Under the pieces are notes generated by a model. The model made no database searches and had not been told where the DNA came from. It saw only the letters and a list, made by a program, of their open reading frames with translations. From NCBI GenBank assembly GCA_038087035.1, contig CP051187.1:806001-870000 (forward strand): 64,000 bases of DNA, written 5' to 3'. A program made the translations under genes and the position numbers. Positions 1 to 8,136 of this stretch are shown here, piece after piece; positions within the stretch are counted from its first letter, which is position 1, and the number at the start of each line of letters is the position of its first letter. This DNA is from Gloeotrichia echinulata CP02 (lineage in GTDB: Bacteria > Cyanobacteriota > Cyanobacteriia > Cyanobacteriales > Nostocaceae).

Positions 1-287
1 ATGCTTTCTTGCAGGAAATCAAGTCTGATTATCGAGAAATTCTGATCCATTACTTTACGACAGACAAAACATTAAAAGAAAAAATTGATAAATTTATTAA
101 TGCAGTCTTTTGTGCTAACATCCCTGTGCCCCAAATCATCGAAATTCATATGGAAATAATTGATGAATTTTCCAAACAGCTAAGATTAGAAGGCAGGAGT
201 GATGAAACATTATTAGATTACCGTTTGACATTGATAGATATTCTAGCTCACCTATGCGAAATATATAGATGTGCGTTTTATAAATAA
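1..287 (+). CDS. kaiA: Circadian clock protein KaiA, C-terminal part (5' end outside window)
   Basis: KaiA binds the C-terminal tail of KaiC and stimulates its autophosphorylation. About 95 residues are visible. They match the all-helical C-terminal dimerisation and KaiC-binding domain (FINAVFCANIPVPQIIEIHM, DYRLTLIDILAHLCEIYR). The reading frame is open to the left edge, so the start lies outside; a TTG at 9 is in frame but is not a convincing start. In Anabaena-type genomes KaiA is known to be a short form lacking the N-terminal pseudo-receiver domain, and I expect that here, but the window cannot show it. kaiB follows 141 bp downstream in the same direction and then kaiC, which fixes the identity. 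Confidence 0.93.
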   Translation, partial: AFLQEIKSDYREILIHYFTTDKTLKEKIDKFINAVFCANIPVPQIIEIHMEIIDEFSKQLRLEGRSDETLLDYRLTLIDILAHLCEIYRCAFYK

Positions 288-428
288 GTAAATCTGTAGT
301 AACAAATAAAGCTATGCTAGAAACCGTAAATCTAACTCAAACCCTGACAACTAAAAATAGCTCGACTGAGCTTTACCCAACGTCTGACAACTGATATATT
401 TCCATTCCCTCGTTTAGCCTGTACCTTT

Positions 429-743
429 ATGAATGAAGCCAGAAAAACCTATGTTCTCAAGCTTTATGTTGCTGGTAATACACCTAACTCAGTACGGGCT
501 TTGAAAACATTAAAAAACATTTTAGAACAGGAGTTTAAAGGTGTTTATGCTTTAAAAGTAATTGACGTACTAAAAAACCCACAACTGGCAGAAGAAGATA
601 AAATCCTAGCCACGCCAACATTATCTAAAATTTTGCCGCCTCCTGTTCGCAAAATTATTGGAGATCTTTCAGATAGAGAAAGAGTTTTGATTGGACTAGA
701 TTTACTTTATGAAGAACTGAGTGAAGAAGATTGGGGAGAGTAA
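429..743 (+). CDS. kaiB: Circadian clock protein KaiB
   Basis: KaiB is the thioredoxin-like, fold-switching clock protein that binds phosphorylated KaiC, sequesters KaiA and so closes the cycle. At 104 residues it has the usual length of the family. The N-terminus (KTYVLKLYVAGNTPNSVRAL) and the central segment (ATPTLSKILPPPVRKIIGDL) are family hallmarks. The acidic C-terminal tail (LSEEDWGE) is also typical. It lies between kaiA and kaiC on the same strand. No strong Shine-Dalgarno sequence is seen before the ATG, which is common in cyanobacteria. Confidence 0.97.
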   Translation: MNEARKTYVLKLYVAGNTPNSVRALKTLKNILEQEFKGVYALKVIDVLKNPQLAEEDKILATPTLSKILPPPVRKIIGDLSDRERVLIGLDLLYEELSEEDWGE

Positions 744-845
744 AATAATATTTAAAATCAATAGAAATTTACTTACTGCCAAACTGCCAAAATTCCCACG
801 TGAGAACGTTAGTCAGGGACTGACAATTAAAAAAATATCCAATTG

Positions 846-911
846 GTAGGGTGCGTCAGTACCAATAATCTCTTGCATAACCCCAGTTTTCTTGCTCCTG
901 GCGCACCCTAC
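846..911. repeat. Palindromic repeat, GTAGGGTGCGTCAG family, between kaiB and kaiC
   Basis: The outer arms GTAGGGTGCG and GCGCACCCTAC are inverted, with about 45 bp between them. An inverted copy with a related interior lies at 6339-6404. Other members of the family lie at 13803, 15803, 18443, 33532, 39031, 47970 and 51646. Its position in the 247-bp kaiB-kaiC gap could separate the two messages or alter their stability, but that is inference. Confidence 0.75.
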
Positions 912-990
912 GGACTCAAATATTGGGTAATTTATTTTTTGGAAGTCCCTAATAGAGAAACTGAGTTGATTTACCATTTTTTAGTAAGCA

Positions 991-2550
991 ATGAATGAAC
1001 AAGAGCAATCACAAAACCAGACACCATTAATTGGGGGTGTAGAAAAAATTCGGACAATGATAGAGGGCTTTGACGATATTAGTCATGGTGGTTTACCCCT
1101 GGGGAGAACCACCTTAGTCAGCGGCACCTCTGGAACAGGTAAAACTTTATTATCTCTTCAGTTTCTCTATAACGGTATCACCTTCTTTGATGAGCCAGGA
1201 GTATTTGTTACTTTTGAAGAATCCCCCAGCGACATTATTAGAAATTCCCATATTTTTGGGTGGAATTTGCAGCGTTTAATTGACGAAGGTAAGTTATTTA
1301 TTCTGGATGCTTCCCCTGACCCTGAAGGTCAGGATATCGTTGGTAACTTTGACCTTTCAGCATTGATTGAGCGCTTGCAATATGCGATTCGCAAATACAA
1401 GGCTAAACGAGTTTCTGTTGACTCGATGACAGCGGTATTTCAGCAGTATGAAGCTGTGGGAGTAGTCAGGCGGGAGATTTTTCGCCTGGTAGCACGTCTC
1501 AAACAACTGAATGTCACAACTATAATTACGAGCGAACGTGCCGAAGAATACGGTCCTGTTGCCTCTTTTGGTGTAGAAGAATTTGTTTCTGACAATGTGG
1601 TAATTTCCCGCAACGTTTTAGAAGGAGAACGCCGGCGCCGCACAATTGAAATTCTCAAATTGCGCGGAACAACTCACATGAAAGGTGAATATCCTTTTAC
1701 GATTACCAACGAAGGAATCAACATTTTCCCACTGGGGGCGATGCGCTTGACTCAAAGGTCTTCCAATGTGCGAGTATCTTCTGGGGTGAAAACCTTAGAC
1801 AAGATGTGCGGCGGTGGTTTTTTTAAAGATTCGATTATTTTGGCAACAGGAGCTACTGGTACTGGTAAAACGCTGTTAGTCAGCAAGTTTATCCAAGAAG
1901 GCTGCCTCAAGGGCGAACAGGCGATATTATTTGCTTATGAAGAGTCGCGGGCCCAACTGTCTCGCAACGCCTCTTCTTGGGGGATTGATTTTGAGGAGCT
2001 AGAACGCCAAGGTTTGCTCAAAATCATTTGTACTTATCCCGAATCGACCGGTTTAGAAGACCACTTGCAAATTATTAAAACGGAAATGGCTCTATTTAAG
2101 CCAGCCCGCATTGCAATTGACTCCCTGTCAGCCCTAGCTAGAGGTATGAGCAATAATGCATTCCGACAGTTTGTAATTGGTGTGACAGGTTACGCCAAAC
2201 AAGAGGAAATTACGGCATTTTGTACCAACACAACCGACCAATTTATGGGATCACATTCCATTACCGACTCCCATATCTCTACGATTACTGATACAATTCT
2301 CATGTTGCATTATGTAGAAATTCGTGGGGAAATGTCACGGGCGATTAATGTATTCAAAATGCGCGGATCTTGGCATGATAAAGGTATCCGAGAATACGAC
2401 ATAACAGCCGATGGTCCAGATATTAAAGATTCTTTCCGTAACTACGAACGGATTGTTAGCGGTGCGCCCAGCCGAGTTAGTATCGATGAAAAAGCGGAAC
2501 TTTCTCGCATCGTTAGACGTTTTGAAGATAAACCGGGAACAGATTCTTAG
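991..2550 (+). CDS. kaiC: Circadian clock protein kinase KaiC
   Basis: KaiC is the hexameric double-RecA ATPase, autokinase and autophosphatase at the core of the cyanobacterial clock. Both lobes are present in 519 residues. CI has Walker A GTSGTGKT near residue 48 and the paired glutamates in FVTFEES. CII has Walker A GATGTGKT near 289 and a second EE in FAYEES. The phosphorylation region SHSITDSHISTITDT carries the adjacent Ser and Thr that correspond to S431/T432 of Synechococcus KaiC. The C-terminal tail that KaiA binds is present (DSFRNYERIVSGAPSR). Length and motif order are normal. The gene is followed by an hgdD-like gene 105 bp downstream. Confidence 0.99.
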   Translation: MNEQEQSQNQTPLIGGVEKIRTMIEGFDDISHGGLPLGRTTLVSGTSGTGKTLLSLQFLYNGITFFDEPGVFVTFEESPSDIIRNSHIFGWNLQRLIDEGKLFILDASPDPEGQDIVGNFDLSALIERLQYAIRKYKAKRVSVDSMTAVFQQYEAVGVVRREIFRLVARLKQLNVTTIITSERAEEYGPVASFGVEEFVSDNVVISRNVLEGERRRRTIEILKLRGTTHMKGEYPFTITNEGINIFPLGAMRLTQRSSNVRVSSGVKTLDKMCGGGFFKDSIILATGATGTGKTLLVSKFIQEGCLKGEQAILFAYEESRAQLSRNASSWGIDFEELERQGLLKIICTYPESTGLEDHLQIIKTEMALFKPARIAIDSLSALARGMSNNAFRQFVIGVTGYAKQEEITAFCTNTTDQFMGSHSITDSHISTITDTILMLHYVEIRGEMSRAINVFKMRGSWHDKGIREYDITADGPDIKDSFRNYERIVSGAPSRVSIDEKAELSRIVRRFEDKPGTDS

Positions 2551-2655
2551 GTTTAGTATCCTACTATATTCTTTCCTAAATTTATTCTCGTGCTATATTT
2601 CTGTGGTGAGAAAAAGTTTTCTACCGCCAGATAGATTTTCGTGTGAGGGGATGCG

Positions 2656-4914
2656 GTGAACGGACAGCAATTATTCCATAGCTTCTTGCCTGGTGTGACA
2701 GCAGCGGTATTGACAACGCAGCCTGCTTGGGCTGGTACTATAAAAGTCAATGGGGTACAGCTGGCGTCTTCTGGTAGTGTCTTGACTTCTACCTATGGAA
2801 GTCCCTTGGTTGCGGATATGATGAATCCGCAGCCGACTCAGACTGTAGGCAATAATTTTCCCGACCTAGTAGCAACTCCAAGTTGGACTTCACTCAATGT
2901 GAAACCTGGAAGTAGTTATAGTATTACGGTAATACAAACGCGAAATACTAGTCACACAGGCTTGATAACACCTAGGAAAGATCAAAACAGATTTTTGAGT
3001 TTGACACCTAGCTCAAATTCTTCCCAACAGGTAGATCAGAATCCTGGTGCCCAAAACAACTCAAAACCGACTAACTTAGGCACTTGGGGGCAGAAATCAC
3101 AGCCGATATTCGTTCCTACTTTTAGCTCAACACCCGATTCTGTCCACAAAGAAACCTTGGAAACCTTACCCCCATCGTCTTCGCTACCAACAGTGTTACA
3201 ACCTGTCGGTACAGGGACAGGATCGACAAGCCTGTTAGACATGTCGAGTTGCAAAACTACTCCTTCAGCAGCTTTACTAGTTTCCTCCAAAGCTTGTCTA
3301 CAAAAAATTGCGCCTAGAGAGCGGGTGGCTCAGAGTAATACCTCGACTACGCCACCAAGCGGGAATTTTGCTCCGGCTGGTGTTGTATCAACTCCGACTA
3401 CGCCAGCAAAGGTAAATCAGGCTCCCGGTGGTAACGTACCAACTCCGACTACACCAGCAAAGGTAAATCCGGCTCCGGGTGGTAACGTACCAACTCCGAC
3501 TACGCCAGCAAACGTGACTCCTGCGCCTGCGGATGCTGATCAAATTTTTGATAAGCTTAAACCTAACCCCAATCCCCTGCAATTTCCGACCAAGCCAGAG
3601 GAAGTAAAGCTGGAAGGAAATCAGCCGATTACTTTAGCACAGGCTTTAGAGATAGCAAAGCGGAATAACCGTGATCTGCAGGTGTCCTTATTGGAGTTAC
3701 AACGTAATCAAGCCGCTTTAAAGGAAGCACAAGCTGCGTTGTTTCCCACTGTGGGTCTTCAAGCAGATTTGACACGCCAGCGGGATACTGGACAGACGTT
3801 GGGTGCGAAACAAAATGAGCAAGAACAACAGCAAGCACAAGCTGGTCTACCACCTGAATTGCGTACACCTATTATAAGGCGTAACGCACCTGAAATTACG
3901 AGTTTCTCCAGTACTGCACAACTGACATATAACCTCTACACCTCTGGAAGTCGGCTAGCGGCCATTGGAGTAGCGGAGGAACAGGTACGCAGTAGCGAAT
4001 TGGCTGTAGAGAGTAGGTCTGAGGAAATTCGTCTGAATGTCTCCACAGAGTATTACGATTTGCAACAAGCTGATGAACAAGTACGCATTGCCCAATCGGC
4101 GGTGAAAAATGCTGCGGCGAGTTTGCGGGATGCAGAGGCTTTAGAGCGAGCTGGGGTGGGTACTCGATTCGATGTGCTGCGCTCTCAGGTGAATTTAGCC
4201 AACGCTACCCAAGACTTAACTAATGCTATTTCCCAGCAGCAAGTAGCCCGTCGCCGCCTAGCGACCCGGTTGAGTGTGCCGCAGTCGGTGAATATCACTA
4301 CAGCAGACCCTGTAAAATTAGCCGGTCTTTGGAACCAGTCATTGGAGCAAAGTATTGTCCTAGCTTTTCAAAACCGTCCAGAACTGCAACAACAATTGGC
4401 GCAACGCAACATTAGCGAGCAACGGCGACGGGAGGCGCTGGCGGCTCTAGGTCCACAAGTTAGTTTGATCGCTAGCTACAGCCTGTTAGACCAATTTAAC
4501 GATTCTGTGAGCATTGCTGATGGTTATTCAGTGGGAGTCAGAGCAACGTTGAATTTGTTTGATGGGGGAGCAGCAAAAGCAAGAGCAGCTCAACAGAAAG
4601 CTAATATTGCGATCGCAGAAACTAACTTTGCTGAACAGCGTAACCAAATCCGGTTTCAGGTAGAACAAGCCTTTTCTAGCCAGCAATCTAATTTGGAGAA
4701 TGTTAACACAGCCAGTACTGCTCTCGAACAAGCTAGGGAGGCTCTACGTTTAGCCCGGTTGCGCTTCCAAGCTGGTGTCGGTACTCAAACAGATGTGATT
4801 AACTCTGAAAATGACCTTACCAGAGCCGAAGGTAATCGCATCAGGGCTATTTTGGATTACAATCGGGCTTTGGCTAATTTACAACGCGCTGTCACAATTA
4901 GGGCATTCCGTTAA
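2656..4914 (+). CDS. hgdD: TolC-like outer-membrane efflux protein, HgdD type
   Basis: Outer-membrane channel of a type I secretion/efflux system. In Anabaena PCC 7120 the TolC homologue HgdD is encoded directly after kaiABC and is needed for heterocyst glycolipid export; the same position here supports orthology. Of 752 residues, roughly 1-300 form a low-complexity Ser/Thr/Pro/Gln-rich region with a signal-like start ending in AWA. Residues about 310-752 contain the two outer-membrane efflux repeats, with long alternating helices (LALRNR-like start ITLAQALEIAKRNNRDLQVS; second repeat LAFQNRPELQQQ). The linker holds three tandem copies of a 17-residue Pro/Thr unit at 3389-3520. The start is GTG at 2656, because a stop codon lies just upstream in frame and the nearby ATG at 2651 is in a frame that closes at once. 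Confidence 0.9.
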   Translation: MNGQQLFHSFLPGVTAAVLTTQPAWAGTIKVNGVQLASSGSVLTSTYGSPLVADMMNPQPTQTVGNNFPDLVATPSWTSLNVKPGSSYSITVIQTRNTSHTGLITPRKDQNRFLSLTPSSNSSQQVDQNPGAQNNSKPTNLGTWGQKSQPIFVPTFSSTPDSVHKETLETLPPSSSLPTVLQPVGTGTGSTSLLDMSSCKTTPSAALLVSSKACLQKIAPRERVAQSNTSTTPPSGNFAPAGVVSTPTTPAKVNQAPGGNVPTPTTPAKVNPAPGGNVPTPTTPANVTPAPADADQIFDKLKPNPNPLQFPTKPEEVKLEGNQPITLAQALEIAKRNNRDLQVSLLELQRNQAALKEAQAALFPTVGLQADLTRQRDTGQTLGAKQNEQEQQQAQAGLPPELRTPIIRRNAPEITSFSSTAQLTYNLYTSGSRLAAIGVAEEQVRSSELAVESRSEEIRLNVSTEYYDLQQADEQVRIAQSAVKNAAASLRDAEALERAGVGTRFDVLRSQVNLANATQDLTNAISQQQVARRRLATRLSVPQSVNITTADPVKLAGLWNQSLEQSIVLAFQNRPELQQQLAQRNISEQRRREALAALGPQVSLIASYSLLDQFNDSVSIADGYSVGVRATLNLFDGGAAKARAAQQKANIAIAETNFAEQRNQIRFQVEQAFSSQQSNLENVNTASTALEQAREALRLARLRFQAGVGTQTDVINSENDLTRAEGNRIRAILDYNRALANLQRAVTIRAFR

Positions 4915-5245
4915 TTTAGTCATTAGTCATTAGTCATTAGTCATTAGTCAATTAAACCACAGTCTCCGGGGCACAGCAATGCTGTGCCCCTACTCTGTTG
5001 TCTATTTACAGGAAGATATTCTAAATGTATTTACTGAAAGAAATATTTTTTTGATATAAAAAATACAATTATCATATATATGATAATTGTATATAGCCGA
5101 ATGCAATTGAGTGGAGTACACAACTTGAGGGCGCACAGCAATGCTGTGCCCTTACCCGTGTATTTCGGCTTTAGATTAAAGCATAATCACTCAAAATTGG
5201 AATAACATAACTAAGTATTTAAAGCCTAATCTCGTAGAATAACTC
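4915..5245. repeat. Intergenic region with heptamer repeat and two palindromes
   Basis: No gene is seen. AGTCATT is repeated four times at 4918-4949. A palindrome of the GGGGCACAGC/GCTGTGCCCC family lies at 4968-4993, and a second copy at 5129-5154. Between them lies a very AT-rich stretch with the self-complementary ATCATATATATGAT. The palindromes could act as transcript ends for hgdD, but they lack T-tracts. Confidence 0.7.
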
Positions 5246-5623
5246 ATGACTACAGTCACATCGCAGGAAATTGCACAGTTTCGCTCCCAATTAGCAGATG
5301 ATCCCAGGGCGATGGAAGCACTGGACTTGATTGAGGACTGTGAGGGGGATTTAGAAGATGCAGCGATGACGTTAGCCATTAAGGCTGGACAAGAACCAGA
5401 AAGAGCAAATTCAGAATGGTTAGACGCTTTGGCTAGAAAATGGCGGGCTGTGATTTGCGAACAAGATTTTCGCGAAGACTTGTTTAATGGCTCAGTCCAG
5501 AAAATGATAGCACACCTCTATACAATCCCCGCGTTTCCGAAGATATTGGCAACACCAGTTTTGCTCTATGTCCTCAAGCAAGGTGTGAACAATTTTTGTG
5601 CGCCATTAGATTTGCTAAAATAA
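5246..5623 (+). CDS. Conserved hypothetical protein
   Basis: A 125-residue protein that I do not recognise by function. It starts with an acidic helical region (ADDPRAMEALDLIEDCEGDLEDAAM) that resembles a small helical, UBA-like fold. A more hydrophobic C-terminal part follows (TIPAFPKILATPVLLYVLKQ). There is no signal peptide and no clear membrane segment. The composition is that of a soluble cytoplasmic cyanobacterial protein. It stands alone between repeat-rich gaps, so context gives no clue. The ATG at 5246 is the first good start; a GTG-like or longer form is not indicated. Confidence 0.75.
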   Translation: MTTVTSQEIAQFRSQLADDPRAMEALDLIEDCEGDLEDAAMTLAIKAGQEPERANSEWLDALARKWRAVICEQDFREDLFNGSVQKMIAHLYTIPAFPKILATPVLLYVLKQGVNNFCAPLDLLK

Positions 5624-5814
5624 GTAGGTTGGCACAAATAAACCTTACTTGCTTGGGTCGTCATTGGTCATTAGTCACTGGTAAGGTTTTGGGGCATAAT
5701 CTAGACCTTGGCAGTTTTGGGTAGGTTTTACCGAAGGGTTGATTACTGGTTGACCAGCACTGATACGCTGTTAATTAAAGCAAAACTTCAAAAAGACAAC
5801 TCCTCAAAAAATCA

Positions 5815-6318
5815 ATGTATTACCTTGTTGCCGTATTACCAGACCGTATCCAAGCTGAATCTGCTTATTTAGCCTTAGAAAAACAAGACATCAAAAGTAC
5901 CATCCTGGGTAAAGGATACAAAACAGCTGACGAGTTCGGCTTAATTGACCCCCAAGACCAAGCGAAAAAACAAGCAACCCTGATGACATACTGGCTAGTA
6001 CCATTTGGCTTTTTCGCTGGTTTTACTTTCAGTCTGATTACTGGTTTAAATACCTTTGCCTGGGCGGGTGAAATTGGCAATCATATTATTGGGGGACTAC
6101 TAGGCGCTGGTAGTGGTGCTATGGGTGCTGTGTTTGTCGGTGGTGGAGTCGGCTTACTTGTGGGGAGTGGTGATGCTTTACCCTACCGCAATCGTTTGGA
6201 TGCGGGTAAATACTTGATTGTGGTTCAGGGTTCGGAAACTCTCACTCGCCAAGCAACCCGCATTTTACGTCAGTTTGAGCCAGAAAATATTCAAGGTTAT
6301 GCTGACACTACTGTTTGA
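5815..6318 (+). CDS. Conserved hypothetical membrane protein with Gly-rich helices
   Basis: 167 residues. Residues 1-55 form a small soluble alpha/beta domain of the kind found in general-stress (YflT-like) proteins (MYYLVAVLPDRIQAESAYLALEKQDI). Two membrane helices follow at about 62-85 and 92-122. The second is a glycine zipper (IIGGLLGAGSGAMGAVFVGGG). A soluble tail finishes the protein (LDAGKYLIVVQGSETLTRQA). The same plan of stress-type domain plus Gly-rich hydrophobic hairpin is seen in the protein at 27281-28048, so the two are probably distant paralogues. The specific function is unknown; envelope or stress-related by inference. Confidence 0.8.
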   Translation: MYYLVAVLPDRIQAESAYLALEKQDIKSTILGKGYKTADEFGLIDPQDQAKKQATLMTYWLVPFGFFAGFTFSLITGLNTFAWAGEIGNHIIGGLLGAGSGAMGAVFVGGGVGLLVGSGDALPYRNRLDAGKYLIVVQGSETLTRQATRILRQFEPENIQGYADTTV

Positions 6319-6338
6319 CACTCTCAGGTCTAAAGTGT

Positions 6339-6404
6339 GTAGGGTGCGTCAGCAGCGAGAAAACTGGGCTTAGGCGAGAGATTATTGCTACTGACGCACC
6401 TTAC
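6339..6404. repeat. Palindromic repeat, inverted copy of the 846-911 element
   Basis: Reads GTAGGGTGCGTCAG at the left and CTGACGCACCTTAC at the right. Its interior, read on the minus strand, matches the interior of 846-911 (AATAATCTCT and CCCAGTTTTCT blocks). Both copies are followed on the outer side by the same short text (GGAAGTCCCTAAT), so the repeated unit is longer than the palindrome itself. Confidence 0.75.
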
Positions 6405-6588
6405 TTATTGGATATTTTTTTTAACTGGAAGTCCCTAATTTTTATTTTTGCCACGAGTCTAGGAAAAAATGTTATAAATTGTTACCGATGCTATGTGGTA
6501 AATTACTGAAGCACAAAACATGAACTGGTGAGTTAAACTCTGTTAGCGCATTCTACAGATTGACGATTCACTTTATATATCAATAATA

Positions 6589-7143
6589 ATGAATCATTTA
6601 TTACAAATAACAACACCTCGGTTGGAGTTGATTCCCTGTTCTTTGGAGGTAGCACAAAGCGTTGTTGCTCAAAATAAATTGGAAGTAGAGAACCTGTTAG
6701 GGGTAAGGGTTCCTGATGATTGGTATGCTGGTGAGGTTTTAGATTTTTTCCCAGCCTATGCTCAAATGCTGGCAGAAGACCCATCTCAGCTAGGTTGGGG
6801 TGTGTGGCTGATGATTCATAATGAGGATTATACCCTGATTGGGGATTTGGGATTTGGTGGCAAACCTGATCAACAGGGATCTGTGGAAATCGGTTATGAG
6901 GTCTTACCAAAGTATCGCGACCAAGGATATGCTTTTGAAGCAGTACAAGCACTGGTAAATTTTGCTTTTACTCAGCCAGAACTCAAAAGAATTATCGCCC
7001 ATTGTCCAGAGAATATCCCTGCCTCAATTCGGATTTTAGAAAAACTAGGCATGCAACACTTAGAAATATTTGATACTAATGATTATCCAACTGCGCCTAT
7101 GTTGAAATGGCAGATGACGCTAGAATCAAACAGTAGTTATTAG
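6589..7143 (+). CDS. GNAT-family N-acetyltransferase (RimJ/RimL-like)
   Basis: 184 residues with the GCN5-related acetyltransferase pattern. It opens with TPRLELIPCSLE, typical of the RimJ/RimL subgroup. The core strand-turn is QGSVEIGYEVLPKYRDQGYA, with the acetyl-CoA-binding Q/RxxGxA-type loop. A late strand-helix follows (RIIAHCPENIPASIRILEKLGMQ), containing the N-x-x-S-x-x-x-L-x-K-x-G-F/M signature. It should transfer an acetyl group from acetyl-CoA to a protein N-terminus or a small amine. The substrate cannot be told from sequence. It is a single cytoplasmic gene with no operon partners. Confidence 0.88.
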   Translation: MNHLLQITTPRLELIPCSLEVAQSVVAQNKLEVENLLGVRVPDDWYAGEVLDFFPAYAQMLAEDPSQLGWGVWLMIHNEDYTLIGDLGFGGKPDQQGSVEIGYEVLPKYRDQGYAFEAVQALVNFAFTQPELKRIIAHCPENIPASIRILEKLGMQHLEIFDTNDYPTAPMLKWQMTLESNSSY

Positions 7144-7255
7144 TCAAGAGTCAAGAGTCTAGAGTCTAGAGTCTAGGGTTAATGGTTAATATTTGGACTT
7201 TGGACTGTTGACCTTGGACTGTTGACTCATCACTCAAAATTCAGAATTTTTGAGA

Positions 7256-8035
7256 ATGTTGCCAAGAGAAGAACTGTTAAAAGGTGTTGAAAATCGAGAT
7301 AGTGTAGCTCGTGTCATCGATCAGGCAGAACAAGCAATCAAAACTTGGGAAGTTGTGTTGACAGATTTTCTGTCTCCCCCAGAATTGGCTGAAATTCAAC
7401 GGGTGTTCAGTCGGTTAACAGAGGTACAATTGGTGGCTTGGGGTGGATATCCGCAAGCAGAACGCCAAAGAATGGCGATCGCCCGTGCGGAAATTCCCCT
7501 AGATCAATCTCAAGTCGCCCTTGTGGCTCTGGAAATTGCTGGTAATTTTTTGTTTGATACAGCAACTCACCGTGACTTTTTAGGCGCAATGCTAGGAACG
7601 GGTATTGTCCGCGACAAGACGGGGGATATCATTGTCTTAGGCGAACGAGGGGCACAGACAATTGTCGCCCCGGAGTTGGTGGAATTTTTGCAGATGAATC
7701 TCAACCAGGTGCGATCGGTTCCCGTGAAAACCCAGGGGATTGAGATCAGCGAGTTAAAGGTTAGAGAACCGAAGAAAAAAGAATTGACGACAGTAGAGGC
7801 TTCTTTAAGATTAGACGCGATCGCCTCCGCTGGTTTTGGGATGTCCCGCAGCAAAATGGTTGATTTAATTGATGCTGGTGATGTCCGCGTCAACTGGAAA
7901 GAAGTCACCCAAGCTAGTTCCCAAGTTAAAACAGGTGACTTAATCGCCATTCGCAGCAAGGGACGCTTAGAAGTTGGGGAAATTGCTGTCACTAAAAAAG
8001 ACCGCTATCGGGTGCTTTTGACAAGGTATATGTAA
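7256..8035 (+). CDS. Photosystem II S4 domain protein (YlmH-like RNA-binding)
   Basis: About 259 residues. The N-terminal two thirds match the YlmH-like part (ADRQRMAIAR-type segment ERQRMAIARAEIPLDQSQVA, followed by HRDFLGAMLGTGIVRDKTGD). The C-terminal 75 residues are an S4 RNA-binding domain (LRLDAIASAGFGMSRSKMVDLIDAGDVRVNW). This plan is that of the cyanobacterial family named photosystem II S4 domain protein. It probably binds structured RNA, with a link to photosystem II by family name only. I take the ATG at 7256 rather than the in-frame TTG at 7250 because it is the better start codon; neither has a clear Shine-Dalgarno sequence. The upstream gap holds AGTCTAG-type heptamer repeats. 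Confidence 0.85.
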   Translation: MLPREELLKGVENRDSVARVIDQAEQAIKTWEVVLTDFLSPPELAEIQRVFSRLTEVQLVAWGGYPQAERQRMAIARAEIPLDQSQVALVALEIAGNFLFDTATHRDFLGAMLGTGIVRDKTGDIIVLGERGAQTIVAPELVEFLQMNLNQVRSVPVKTQGIEISELKVREPKKKELTTVEASLRLDAIASAGFGMSRSKMVDLIDAGDVRVNWKEVTQASSQVKTGDLIAIRSKGRLEVGEIAVTKKDRYRVLLTRYM

Positions 8036-8136
8036 CATACTGAGCGGTCCTTGTGGAGTTGGCTCTAGACCCAAATTTTCGGTAATTTTCTGACGGCGAT
8101 TGGGAATACTAGGATTATAAGTAACCAATTATATCT

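Noticed and set aside
3388..3582. Minus-strand frame rich in Arg/Ser/Trp inside hgdD
   Set aside because: It is the antisense shadow of the tandem Pro/Thr repeat.
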